64,000 nucleotides of DNA from Quadrisphaera sp. DSM 44207. Lineage in GTDB: Bacteria > Actinomycetota > Actinomycetes > Actinomycetales > Quadrisphaeraceae. The DNA lies in assembly GCF_900101335.1 (NCBI RefSeq), contig NZ_FNKA01000004.1:124001-188000 (forward strand), in the 5' to 3' direction. The notes below the pieces were generated by a model. That model was given only the letters and a program-made list of their open reading frames with translations, was not told the DNA's origin and did not search any database. This document shows, piece by piece, positions 9,260 to 23,364 of the stretch (positions are counted from its first letter, which is position 1; each line of letters opens with the position of its first letter). The translations under genes and the position numbers were made by a program.

Positions 9260-10302
9260 GCCGCGCGCCACCTCCACTCCCTGCTGAGCAGCCACGCCAG
9301 GTAGGCCCCGCCGAGCAGCCCCGTGACCACCCCGACCGGCACCTGCGCCGGCGCGAGCACGCGCTGCGCGAGCCAGTCGGCCGCCAGCAGCAGCGTCGCG
9401 CCCACCAGCGCCGAGGCCAGCAGCTGCGGGCCGGGCGAGCGCACGAGCCGGGCGGCCACCTGGGGGGCCGCGAGCGCGACGAACGCCACGGGCCCGGCGG
9501 CCGCGACCGCGAGGGCGGCGAGCACCACGCCGACGGCCCCGACGAGCAGCTGCGTGCGCTGCACCCGCACGCCGAGCCCGACGGCGGCGTCGTCCCCGAG
9601 CGCGAGCATCCCCAGGGGCCGCACGAGCAGCGCCGCGCACGGCAGCAGGACGGCGAGCGCGACCGCGAGCGGCACCACCTGCTCCCAGCTGCGCCCGTTG
9701 AGGCTGCCGGTCAGCCACACGACGGCCTGCTGGGCGTCCTGGACCTGCCCGCGCACGAGCAGCCACGAGACCACCGCGGTGGCCAGCGCCTGCACGGCCA
9801 CCCCGACCAGCACGAGCCGGTACCCGGCCGTGCCGTGCCCGGCCCGCCAGGCCAGGGCGTAGACGGCGGCCGCGGTCGCCGTCCCGCCGAGCACCGCGGA
9901 CGCCGGCACGCCCCAGCCCGTGGCGCCGCCCAGGACGAGGGCGGCCACGGCGCCCGCGGAGGCGCCCATCGTGAAGCCGACGACGTCGGGGCTGCCCAGC
10001 GGGTTGCGCGTGAGCGCCTGGAACAGCGCGCCGCTGACCGCCAGGGCGACGCCCACCCCGACCGCGACGAGCACGCGCGGCAGGCGCAGCTGGAGCACGA
10101 CGAAGTCCGTGCCGGGCTCGCCGGCGCCGAGCAGCGAGCGGACGACGTCCACCGGGGCGAGCGGGAACTCGCCCGTGGTCATCGCGAGGACGGCGACGGC
10201 GGCGCCGACAGCGGCCGTCGCGGCGCACACCGCGAGCGTGCGGGGCGGCAGCAGGGCCGAGCGGGCGGGGCGGCGGGCCCGCGCCCCGGTGGGCGCGCTC
10301 AC
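9256..10302 (-). CDS. FecCD-family iron-siderophore permease
   Basis: 348-residue inner-membrane permease of the BtuC/FecCD fold with about ten helices. Family stretches are [37 protein letters not shown] and [13 protein letters not shown]; the coupling region [18 protein letters not shown] follows. Its GTG overlaps the stop of the first permease gene (GTGA). Probably the FepG/FecD-like half of a heterodimeric channel. Confidence 0.93.
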   Translation of the reverse strand: MSAPTGARARRPARSALLPPRTLAVCAATAAVGAAVAVLAMTTGEFPLAPVDVVRSLLGAGEPGTDFVVLQLRLPRVLVAVGVGVALAVSGALFQALTRNPLGSPDVVGFTMGASAGAVAALVLGGATGWGVPASAVLGGTATAAAVYALAWRAGHGTAGYRLVLVGVAVQALATAVVSWLLVRGQVQDAQQAVVWLTGSLNGRSWEQVVPLAVALAVLLPCAALLVRPLGMLALGDDAAVGLGVRVQRTQLLVGAVGVVLAALAVAAAGPVAFVALAAPQVAARLVRSPGPQLLASALVGATLLLAADWLAQRVLAPAQVPVGVVTGLLGGAYLAWLLSREWRWRAA

Positions 10303-11405
10303 CGCAGGCCGCCCACGCGGCCGCGGCGCACGAGCGCGACCAGCACCGGCGCGCCGACCGCGGCCGTGAGCACGCCGACCTGCAGCTCCCCGGGCCGGGC
10401 GAGGAGGCGGCCGAGGACGTCGGCGGCGACGAGCAGCAGCGCCCCCAGCACGGCCGCGTACGGCAGCAGCCACCGCTGCGCGGGCCCGACGAGCAGGCGC
10501 GCGGCGTGGGGGGCGGCGAGCCCGACGAACGCGATCGGCCCGACGGCCGCGGTGCCCGCGCCGCACAGCAGCGTCACCGCCACCACGGTCAGGACCCGCG
10601 TGGTGGCGACGCGGGCGCCGAGGGCTCGGCCGAGGTCCTCGCCGAGGGCCAGGGCGTCCAGCGGGCGCGCCAGCACCGCGGCGAGCACGGCGCCGGCGAG
10701 CAGGAACGGCGCGGCGTCGGCCAGCGGCTCCCAGCCGCGGGCGGCGAGGGAGCCGACGGCCCACAGGCGCCAGGCGTCGAAGGTGGCCCGGTCGGCGAGG
10801 GTGACGGCCGTGACGAGCGACTGCAGCACCGCGGTGACGGCCACCCCGGCCAGCGCCAGGCGCACGGGTGCGGTCGCCGAGCGCCCGACCGCGCCGAGCG
10901 CCGTGACGACGAGCATGGCCAGCGCCGCGCCGCCCAGCGCGAGCAGCGTCGAGCCGCGCCCGGCCACGCCGAGGGCGAGCCCGGCGACCACGGCGGCCGC
11001 GGCCCCGGCGTTGACGCCCAGCAGGCCCGGGTCGCCGAGGGGGTTGCGGGTCAGCGCCTGCAGCAGCGCCCCGGCGACGCCGAGGGCGGCGCCCACGGCC
11101 AGGCCGAGCAGGGTGCGCGGCACGCGCAGGTCGCGCACGACGATCTGGTCCTCGGAGGCCGGGTCCGCGGCCGTCAGCGCCTCCCAGACCACCGCCGGCG
11201 GCACCGCCCGCACGCCCAGCGCCAGGCTCGCCGCCGCGACCGCGACCAGGGCCAGGACGCCGAGGACCAGGCCGAGCGCCCGGCGGGCGCGGGCCGCGGG
11301 GGGCAGCAGCCCGGACGGCGCGGAGGCGGCCTCGGAGACGGCCCCGGACGCCGCCCCGGCCCCCGGCGCGGCCCGCACGGCGGGCGCGGCGGGGGTCGGG
11401 GGCAC
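10299..11405 (-). CDS. FecCD-family iron-siderophore permease
   Basis: 368-residue permease, first gene of the importer operon. It has an extended Ala/Pro-rich cytoplasmic N-terminus (about 40 residues) before the first helix, then [40 protein letters not shown] and GPIAFVGLAAPHAARLLVGP. GTG start, 33 bases from an IdeR/DmdR-type iron box, which implies induction under iron limitation. It probably pairs with the next permease as the FepD-like half. Confidence 0.93.
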   Translation of the reverse strand: MPPTPAAPAVRAAPGAGAASGAVSEAASAPSGLLPPAARARRALGLVLGVLALVAVAAASLALGVRAVPPAVVWEALTAADPASEDQIVVRDLRVPRTLLGLAVGAALGVAGALLQALTRNPLGDPGLLGVNAGAAAAVVAGLALGVAGRGSTLLALGGAALAMLVVTALGAVGRSATAPVRLALAGVAVTAVLQSLVTAVTLADRATFDAWRLWAVGSLAARGWEPLADAAPFLLAGAVLAAVLARPLDALALGEDLGRALGARVATTRVLTVVAVTLLCGAGTAAVGPIAFVGLAAPHAARLLVGPAQRWLLPYAAVLGALLLVAADVLGRLLARPGELQVGVLTAAVGAPVLVALVRRGRVGGLR

Positions 11406-11437
11406 GCGCCATCCTGACCCACGGCGATCCGGTGGAG

Positions 11438-11456
11438 CAAGGTGAGCCTTACCTGC
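11438..11456 (-). promoter_or_regulatory. IdeR/DmdR-type iron box
   Basis: The minus strand reads GCAGGTAAGGCTCACCTTG, which matches the core of the actinobacterial DtxR-family iron box (TTAGGTTAGGCTAACCTAA), with the inner AGGTnAGGCTnACCT intact. It lies just upstream of the siderophore importer operon, so iron-loaded repressor would shut that operon off. The divergent MBL-fold gene starts 135 bases away and might also be affected. Confidence 0.8.
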
Positions 11457-11474
11457 CTCGCCGTGGGTGTCGCC

Positions 11475-11538
11475 GGGGTGCCGCCGGGCGTCGACCGGGT
11501 GCCGCCGGGGTGCCGCCGGGCGTCGACCGGGTGCCGCC
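11475..11538. repeat. 32-bp perfect tandem duplication
   Basis: Bases 11475-11506 are repeated exactly at 11507-11538, followed by further short CCGGGTGCCGCC-type units to about 11560. The repeat fills the space between the iron box and the MBL-fold gene. No protein-like reading frame was recognised in it. Confidence 0.9.
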
Positions 11539-11590
11539 CGGGTGCCGCCCGGGTGTTGCCCGGGGCGCAGGGGCGGAGCAGGGTGGCCGC

Positions 11591-12259
11591 ATGCGGATCA
11601 CCCACCTCGGCCACGCCTGCCTGCTCGTCGAGGCCGGCGGCGCGCGCGTGCTGCTGGACCCCGGGGTCTTCTCCACCGGCTGGGAGGCGCTGACCGACCT
11701 GGACGCCGTCCTCGTCACCCACGCCCACCAGGACCACCTCGACAGCGAGAAGCTGCCCCAGCTGCTCGAGGCCAACGACGGCGCGCTGCTGCGCACGGAG
11801 CCGGAGCTGGCCGCCGACCTGCGCAGCACCGGCTTCGACGAGGCCGCGCTCGGGGTCCTGGCGCCGCTGCACCCGGGCGAGCACCTCGACCTCGGCGGCC
11901 TGCGCGTGCGCGCGGTCGGCGGCCAGCACGCCCTGATCCACCCCGACGTGCCGCGCGTCGGCAACGTCGGCTTCGTGCTCTCCGCCGCCGGCGAGCCCGT
12001 CCTGCTCCACCCCGGGGACTCCTACGGCACGGTCGTCGAGGACGTCGACGTCCTCGCGCTGCCCGTCAGCGCGCCGTGGGCCGCCAGCCGGGAGACGGTC
12101 GACTTCCTGCGGGAGGTCTCCCCGCGGGTCGCGATCCCCGTGCACGACGCGCTGCTGTCGGCGGCGGGCCGCCAGGTCTACCTCGGCAACCTCACCCGGC
12201 TGCTGCCCGAGGGCACCCGCCTGCACGACACGGGCGGCTCCGGCGTCGTGGAGGTGTGA
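11591..12259 (+). CDS. MBL-fold metal-dependent hydrolase (UlaG/RomA-like)
   Basis: 222 residues with the metallo-beta-lactamase fold: ITHLGHACLLVEAGG at the start, the metal-binding motif THAHQDHLD (about residues 50-58), GGQHALIHPDVP and GDSYGTV with further ligands, and IPVHDALLSAAGRQ. This small subgroup (similar to YtkL/UlaG) hydrolyses unknown, possibly phosphorylated or cyclic, substrates in the cytosol. The ATG follows GGTGG. Its stop codon is overlapped by a very short downstream reading frame. Confidence 0.88.
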   Translation: MRITHLGHACLLVEAGGARVLLDPGVFSTGWEALTDLDAVLVTHAHQDHLDSEKLPQLLEANDGALLRTEPELAADLRSTGFDEAALGVLAPLHPGEHLDLGGLRVRAVGGQHALIHPDVPRVGNVGFVLSAAGEPVLLHPGDSYGTVVEDVDVLALPVSAPWAASRETVDFLREVSPRVAIPVHDALLSAAGRQVYLGNLTRLLPEGTRLHDTGGSGVVEV

Positions 12260-12405
12260 GCGGTGCTGCATGCACAGCACGAGGAGAGTCTGGGCTGCTC
12301 CTCCTCGGACCCGACGACCGCGGCATCGAGCTCGAGATCGTCGTGGTGGTGTCTCCAGGTGCCCTGACCGTCATCTCCGTCATGCCCACGCACCACCGGA
12401 GCTGA
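12256..12405 (+). pseudogene. Remnant of a small toxin-like protein (DUF4258/BrnT-like)
   Basis: A 49-codon frame whose GTG overlaps the previous stop (GTGA). Residues 14-45 (LLLLGPDDRGIELEIVVVV, then ALTVISVMPTHHR) resemble the C-terminal strands of actinobacterial DUF4258-like toxins, which usually read as GPD-x-G-x-LLE-V-VVIHAMP. The first half of such a protein is missing, so this looks like a 5'-truncated relic. A second small frame with an antitoxin-like position follows 56 bases later. Recognition is by pattern only and could be wrong. Confidence 0.4.
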
Positions 12406-12461
12406 CCACCTGCTCCACCACGCCGACAGCGACCGGCGCCCCGGACCGCCAGGAGCACACC

Positions 12462-12627
12462 ATGACCGAGAAGACCGTCATCAACACCGCGGACGGCCAG
12501 AGCATCGAGGCCGTCAGCGGCACCGAGGTCGACCTCGACGCCCACCCGATCACCCTGCCCACGGGCAGGGTGATCGACGAGGCGGGCGCCGCGCCGAGCG
12601 CTCGAGGAGCACCTGCAGTCCCGTTGA
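12462..12627 (+). pseudogene. Small frameshifted reading frame, antitoxin-like position
   Basis: ATG preceded by AGGAG. About 45 well-formed codons (TEKTVINTADGQSIEAVSG, then VDLDAHPITLPTGRVIDEA) are followed by a change to the +1 frame, where ALEEHLQSR and a stop follow. Read straight on, the original frame instead runs as low-complexity sequence to base 12677, across the end of the next gene. The protein-like character switching frames near base 12590 suggests a one-base insertion or a sequencing error. No family is recognised. Confidence 0.45.
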
Positions 12628-12664
12628 CCGGACCGGACCGGACCGGCCGGCCGGACCTGGGCGG

Positions 12665-14146
12665 TCAGAGGCCGTAGCCCTCGAGCAGGCGCAGCCAGAT
12701 CTCGCTGATCGTGGGGAAGGACGGCACCGCGTGCCACAGCCGCTCCAGCGGCACCTCCCCCACGACGGCGACCGTCGCGGAGTGCAGCAGCTCCGCGACG
12801 TCCTGGCCGACGAAGGTGGCGCCGACGACGACGCGGCGGTCCTCGTCGACGACGATCCGGGCCCACCCGGTGTACCCCTCGGCCTGGATCGAGGAGCCGG
12901 CGACGGCCAGGTCGAGGTCCACGCAGCGCACCCGCACGCCCGCCTCCTCCGCCTCCGCGGCCGTGGGCCCCACCGAGGCGACCTCGGGGTCGGTGAAGAC
13001 CACCTGCGGGACGGCGCGCTGCTGCGCCGTCGCGGCGTGCTCGCCCCACGCGCCGTCGCGCACGGGCCGGCCGGCCGCTCGGGCGGCGACCGCGTCGCCG
13101 GTAGCCCGCGCGGAGTACTTGCCCATGTGGGTCAGGGGCGCCTGGCCGGTGACGTCGCCGGCGGCGGACAGCCACGCGCCGGGCACCCCCCGCACCAGGC
13201 CGCTGGGGTCGACCGCGAGCGGCTCCCCGGCGCTCAGGCCGACGGTCTCCAGGCCCAGGTCGCCGGTGTTCGGGCGGCGCCCGGTGGCGACGAGCAGCTC
13301 GTCCGCGACGATCCGCGCGCCGTCCTCGGTGGTCAGGGTGACCGGCCCGTCGGCGCCGGCGCGCTCGACCCGCGCCGGCGTCGTGCCGGTGCGCACGTCG
13401 ACGCCCGCGGCGCGCAGGCCGTCGGCGACGAGCTCGCCGGCGCGCTCCTCGAACCGGCTCAGGACCCGCGAGTGCGCCAGCAGCACCACCTGCGACCCCA
13501 ACCCCGCGAAGGCCGCGGACATCTCCACCCCGACGACGCCGCCGCCGACCACGGCCAGGCGCGCCGGGACCTCCTTCGCCGACGTCGCCTCGCGGCTGCC
13601 CCAGTGCGCCACGGCGTCCAGGCCCTCGACCGGCGGCGTGCGCGGCGTGGAGCCGGTCGCCACGACGACGGCGGAGCGGGCGGTGATGGTGGCCGTGCTG
13701 CCGTCGCGCGCCGTGACCTCCACCCGCCGCTGTCCGGCCAGGCGGCCCCAGCCGCGCACGACGGCGATGCCGGCGCCCTCGGCCCACTCCACCTGGTGCC
13801 CGTCGTCCCAGCCGGAGGTGAAGGCGTCGCGGTAGCGCAGCGCGGCGGGCACGTCGAGCTCGCCCGTGACGGCCTCGCGGGCGCCGGGCACGCGGCGCGC
13901 GGCGGCCAGGGCGTGCACCGGGCGCAGCAGCGCCTTGGACGGCATGCACGCCCAGTACGAGCACTCCCCGCCCAGCAGGTCCGCCTCGACGAGCACGGCG
14001 CTCAGCCCACCCCGCACGGCGCGGGCGGCGACGTTCTCGCCGGTGGGCCCGCCGCCGAGGACGACGACGTCGACCTCGCCGACGTCCGCCGCGCGCACCG
14101 TGCGCTGCTCGGAGAGGTGGCGCTCGTGGACGTGGGTGGCGGTCAT
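12665..14146 (-). CDS. Pyridine nucleotide-disulfide oxidoreductase
   Basis: 493-residue class I FAD enzyme of the dihydrolipoyl dehydrogenase / mercuric reductase superfamily. It has the FAD-binding GGGPTGENVAARA, the redox pair in GGECSYWACMPSK, the NAD(P)-binding GGGVVGVEMSAAFAGLG, ATGRRPNT, the second FAD motif LSAAGDVTG and the dimerisation domain from about residue 360. Substrate cannot be told from sequence; no lipoyl or Hg-binding domain is present. The ATG is the first start with the conserved N-terminal fold. It lies 31 bases after purC on the same strand. Confidence 0.9.
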   Translation of the reverse strand: MTATHVHERHLSEQRTVRAADVGEVDVVVLGGGPTGENVAARAVRGGLSAVLVEADLLGGECSYWACMPSKALLRPVHALAAARRVPGAREAVTGELDVPAALRYRDAFTSGWDDGHQVEWAEGAGIAVVRGWGRLAGQRRVEVTARDGSTATITARSAVVVATGSTPRTPPVEGLDAVAHWGSREATSAKEVPARLAVVGGGVVGVEMSAAFAGLGSQVVLLAHSRVLSRFEERAGELVADGLRAAGVDVRTGTTPARVERAGADGPVTLTTEDGARIVADELLVATGRRPNTGDLGLETVGLSAGEPLAVDPSGLVRGVPGAWLSAAGDVTGQAPLTHMGKYSARATGDAVAARAAGRPVRDGAWGEHAATAQQRAVPQVVFTDPEVASVGPTAAEAEEAGVRVRCVDLDLAVAGSSIQAEGYTGWARIVVDEDRRVVVGATFVGQDVAELLHSATVAVVGEVPLERLWHAVPSFPTISEIWLRLLEGYGL

Positions 14147-14177
14147 CGCTGCATCACCCCCGCATGCTCGCGCAGCC

Positions 14178-15098
14178 TCAGCCCCACGTCCTGCCGGTGA
14201 GGCGCTCGTAGGCCTGCACGTAGCGCTCACGGGTGCGCTCGACGACGTCGGGGGGCAGGGGCGGCGGGGGCTCGGCGTCCCCGGGGTGCCAGCCCGTGGC
14301 GTCGGAGGTCAGCCAGTCGCGCACGTACTGCTTGTCGAAGCCGGGCTGCGCGCGCCCGGGCTCCCAGGCCTCCGCGGGCCAGAACCGGGAGGAGTCGGGC
14401 GTGAGGACCTCGTCGCCGAGGACGAGCACCTCCCGCCCGTCGGGAGCCGGGGCCAGGCCGAGCTCGAGCTTGGTGTCGGCGATGATCACACCGCGCTCGG
14501 CGGCGAGGGCGGCGGCCCGCTCGTAGACGCCCAGGGTGGCCGCGCGCAGCTGCGAGGCGAGGTCCTCGCCCACCAGCTCCGCGACGGCGGCGAGGTTGAC
14601 GTTCTCGTCGTGCGAGCCGACGTCGGCCTTCGTGGACGGCGTGAACAGCGGCACCCGCAGCCGGTCGCCGTCGCGCAGGCCGTCGGGCAGCTCCACGCCC
14701 CCGACCGCGCCGGTGGCGCGGTAGTCGGCCAGCGCCGAGCCGGTCAGGTACCCGCGGGCGATGCACTCCACGGGCAGCATGCGCAGGTGCCGGCACACCA
14801 TGGCCCGGCCCGCGACGGCGTCCGGCACGGGCTCGCCGAGCAGGGCGTGATGGGGCAGGTCGAGGTCCCACTCGTCCAGGCGCTCGGACCACCACAGGCT
14901 CAGGGCGGTGAGGATCGCGCCCTTGTCCGGGACCGGGGTGGGCAGGACGCGGTCGTACGCGCTGATCCGGTCGGTGGCGACGACGAGCACGCGGCTCTCG
15001 TCGGCCTCGTCGACGTACAGCTCGCGCACCTTGCCCGCGTGCAGGGGGCGCCACCCCGGCAGGTCGGTGCTGGGCCGGGGCGGGTGCGGGGAGCTCAC
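14178..15098 (-). CDS. purC: Phosphoribosylaminoimidazole-succinocarboxamide synthase
   Basis: 306-residue SAICAR synthase (CAIR + Asp + ATP), long actinobacterial type. Motifs: HAGKVRELYV, VATDRISAYDRVLPTPVPDK, ECIARGYLTGSAL, IADTKLELGL and DEVLTPDSSRFWP, with FDKQYVRDWL near the end. The GTG overlaps the purD stop (GTGA), so purD and purC are translationally coupled. Confidence 0.96.
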   Translation of the reverse strand: MSSPHPPRPSTDLPGWRPLHAGKVRELYVDEADESRVLVVATDRISAYDRVLPTPVPDKGAILTALSLWWSERLDEWDLDLPHHALLGEPVPDAVAGRAMVCRHLRMLPVECIARGYLTGSALADYRATGAVGGVELPDGLRDGDRLRVPLFTPSTKADVGSHDENVNLAAVAELVGEDLASQLRAATLGVYERAAALAAERGVIIADTKLELGLAPAPDGREVLVLGDEVLTPDSSRFWPAEAWEPGRAQPGFDKQYVRDWLTSDATGWHPGDAEPPPPLPPDVVERTRERYVQAYERLTGRTWG

Positions 15099-16405
15099 GC
15101 GCTCGATCCTCGCAGGGCGGCGGCGGCGATGTCGGTGCGGGAGTGCGAGCCGGGCAGGTGCACGCGCGCCACGCCGGCGTAGGCGGCCGCGCGCGCGGCG
15201 GCGAGGTCGGGGCCGGTGCCCACGACGGAGAGCACCCGGCCGCCGGCGGAGACGAGGCGCCCCGCGCCGTCCAGCGCCGTGCCGGCGTGCAGCGCGTACG
15301 GCGCGCCGGGCGCCGCGGGCACGGCCTCCAGCCCGGTGACCGGGTCCCCGGTGCGCACCCGCCCGGGGTAGCCGGCCGCGGCGACGACGACCGTGACGGC
15401 GGCGTCGCGGCTCCAGCGCAGCGGCGGGACGTCGTCCAGCACCCCGGTCGCGGCCGCGTGCAGCAGCCCGCCCAGCGGCGTGCGCAGGCGGGCGAGGACG
15501 ACCTGGGTCTCCGGGTCCCCGAAGCGGGCGTTGAACTCGACCACGCGCACGCCGCGGGAGGTCAGGGCGAGCCCGCAGTACAGGACCCCGGCGAACGGGG
15601 CGCCGCGGCGGTCCATCTCGTCGACGACCGGCTGCGCCACGCGCGCGACGACCTCGTCGACGAGCCCGGGCGGCGCCCACGGCAGCGGCGAGTACGCGCC
15701 CATGCCGCCCGTGTTGGGCCCGGTGTCGCCGTCGTGCGCGCGCTTGGCGTCCTGCGCGGGCGCCAGCGGCACCACGGTGCGGCCGTCGGTGAGGCAGAAG
15801 ACGGAGACCTCGGGGCCGTCGAGGAACTCCTCGACGACCACGGCGCCCGTGCCGCCGCCCGTGCCGCCGCCCGTGCGGCCCAGGCAGGCGGCGGCGTGCG
15901 CGAGCGCGTCGGCGCGGTCGTCGGTGACGACCACGCCCTTGCCGGCGGCCAGGCCGTCGTCCTTGACGACGTGCGGGGCGCCGAACTCCTCCAGCGCCGC
16001 GGCGACCTGCTCGGTGGTGGTGCAGGCGCGCGCGGCGGCCGTGGGCACGCCGGCGGCGGCCATGACCTCCTTGGCGAACGCCTTGCTGCCCTCCAGGCGC
16101 GCGGCCTGCGCGGAGGGGCCGAAGCAGGCGGTGCCGGCCTGGCGCACGGCGTCCGCGACGCCCGCCACCAGCGGGGCCTCGGGACCGACGACGACGAGCT
16201 CGGCGTCGAGCTCGGCGGCCAGCGCGACCACGGCCGCCGGGTCCAGCGGGTCGAGCGGGCGGCACCCCGCCGCGCCGGGCTCGGCGGCGATCCCGGGGTT
16301 GCCGGGGGCGGCCCACACCCGCGCGACCTGCTCGTCCGCGGCCAGCGCGCGCACCAGGGCGTGCTCGCGGGCGCCGGAGCCGACGACGAGCACGCGCAGG
16401 CTCAC
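15095..16405 (-). CDS. purD: Phosphoribosylamine-glycine ligase
   Basis: 436-residue GARS with ATP-grasp fold. Motifs: VLVVGSGAREHALV, APGNPGIA, KDDGLAAGKGVVV, GPNTGGMGAYSP and VVEFNARFGDPETQ. A short in-frame repeat (GRTGGGTGGGTGAVVV, from a 12-bp duplication near 15850) widens a loop in the ATP-grasp domain. GTG start two bases after purA, so purA-purD-purC form one operon. Confidence 0.96.
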   Translation of the reverse strand: MSLRVLVVGSGAREHALVRALAADEQVARVWAAPGNPGIAAEPGAAGCRPLDPLDPAAVVALAAELDAELVVVGPEAPLVAGVADAVRQAGTACFGPSAQAARLEGSKAFAKEVMAAAGVPTAAARACTTTEQVAAALEEFGAPHVVKDDGLAAGKGVVVTDDRADALAHAAACLGRTGGGTGGGTGAVVVEEFLDGPEVSVFCLTDGRTVVPLAPAQDAKRAHDGDTGPNTGGMGAYSPLPWAPPGLVDEVVARVAQPVVDEMDRRGAPFAGVLYCGLALTSRGVRVVEFNARFGDPETQVVLARLRTPLGGLLHAAATGVLDDVPPLRWSRDAAVTVVVAAAGYPGRVRTGDPVTGLEAVPAAPGAPYALHAGTALDGAGRLVSAGGRVLSVVGTGPDLAAARAAAYAGVARVHLPGSHSRTDIAAAALRGSSA

Positions 16406-16407
16406 GC

Positions 16408-22196
<5,789 letters not shown>

Positions 22197-22526
22197 CGCG
22201 CGGGACCTCCCGCGCGCCAGCAGGGCGCGGACTCCGCCGCGGTCGAGGGATGAGGGCGTGTGCACGGGACTGCTCCGATCACCGAGGTCGACGGCTGGCG
22301 ACGGGCCCGCCCGGCGTCGACCGGTGCCCGTGGCGTTCAGCACACCAGCCGCAGGGGGGTCGGGTCCCTCCCGCAGACGGGCCGGAGCAGGTGGTGCAGG
22401 CACTACTCCCCCGCTGCGTCGCGGGCGCGTCGCGGGTCTGCCGGGGTCCGGAGCGCCCGCGGGAGGGCGGCCGGCGAGGGCCGGAGGGCCCTGCCGCGGG
22501 CGGGAGGGCGCGGCTAGCGTGGCGGG
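22197..22526. other. Divergent intergenic region
   Basis: 330 bases between the exporter ATPase and the GPP34 gene. It holds the ATPase ribosome binding site, two GTCGAC sites about 30 bases apart and GC-rich purine runs. No protein-like frame, clear -10/-35 pair or strong hairpin was recognised; both flanking promoters must lie here. Confidence 0.5.
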
Positions 22527-23216
22527 GTGCTCGTCGCCGAGGACCTCCTGCTGCTGCTCACCGACGACGACAGCGGCAGGCTGGTGCTGGCGGGTGACCA
22601 GGTCGACGCGGCGCTGGCGGGCGCGCTGCTCGTCGAGCTGGTCCTGGGTGAGCGGGTCGACCTCACCGGCGCCGCGGACGCGGGCAGGTCGGGCCGCGTC
22701 GTGGTGCGCGACGCCTCGCCCACGGGCGACCCGCTGCTGGACGAGGCGCTGGCGCGGATCGGGGAGCGCGAGGGCAGGAGGCCGGCCGCGGTGATCGGCC
22801 CGCTGGGGAAGGGCGTGCGGGAGCGGCTGTACCAGCGCCTGGTCGCCGCCGGCGTCCTGCGCGCGGAGCACGGCACGGTGCTGGGCGTCTTCCCGCGGCG
22901 CAGCTGGCCGACGGCGGCGGCCGAGCACGAGCGCCAGCTGCGCCGGCGCCTCCTCGACGCGCTGGCGGGCGTCGAGGGCGACGACGCGCGCGTCCCGGCG
23001 CTGCTGTCCCTGCTGCACGCGCTCAAGGCGGTGGCGAAGGTCCTGGACACCGCGGCCGTGGGGCTGGACGGGCGGGGGGTCCGCCGGCGCGGCGAGGAGG
23101 TCGCCGCGGGCAGCTGGGCGTCCGCGGCGGTGCGCCGGGCCCTCGACGAGGCGATGGCCGCGGTCGTGGCCGCCACCACAGCGGCGACCGCTGCCGCCAC
23201 CGCCGGCGGCAGCTGA
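22527..23216 (+). CDS. GPP34 (GOLPH3/Vps74-like) family protein
   Basis: 229 residues of the GPP34 fold, known in eukaryotes as Golgi PI4P-binding proteins and common in actinobacteria, where the role is unknown (lipid-surface binding is proposed). Family stretches: AEDLLLLLTDDDSGRLV, GALLVELVLGERVDL, GDPLLDEALARI and the C-terminal LLSLLHALKAVAKVLD. GTG start. The protein ends in an Ala/Thr-rich tail and is followed by a 14-bp tandem repeat. Confidence 0.85.
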   Translation: MLVAEDLLLLLTDDDSGRLVLAGDQVDAALAGALLVELVLGERVDLTGAADAGRSGRVVVRDASPTGDPLLDEALARIGEREGRRPAAVIGPLGKGVRERLYQRLVAAGVLRAEHGTVLGVFPRRSWPTAAAEHERQLRRRLLDALAGVEGDDARVPALLSLLHALKAVAKVLDTAAVGLDGRGVRRRGEEVAAGSWASAAVRRALDEAMAAVVAATTAATAAATAGGS

Positions 23217-23266
23217 GGACCGCCCCGCGTCCGGGTGCTGGCCTCCGCCCGCGCGCAGGACCAGGG

Positions 23267-23364
23267 CGTCACCGGGTGGGCGTCACCGGGTGGGCGTCAC
23301 CGGGTGGGCGTCACCGGGTGGGCGTCACCGGGTGGGCGTCACCGGGTGGGCGTCACCGGGTGGG
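23267..23364. repeat. Seven perfect copies of a 14-bp tandem repeat
   Basis: Unit CGTCACCGGGTGGG, seven identical copies with no spacers. The last copy contains the stop codon of the EamA transporter gene (bases 23353-23355). It fills the gap between two converging genes. Units are contiguous and too short for CRISPR. Confidence 0.97.

Noticed and set aside
11461-11590. Possible small + strand gene starting before the MBL-fold gene
   Set aside because: The frame is built from the 32-bp repeat and reads as Arg/Pro/Gly-rich sequence; the ATG at 11591 begins the conserved fold.
23267-23364. Repeats as a possible CRISPR or coding array
   Set aside because: 14-bp contiguous units contain stops on the minus strand and have no spacers.
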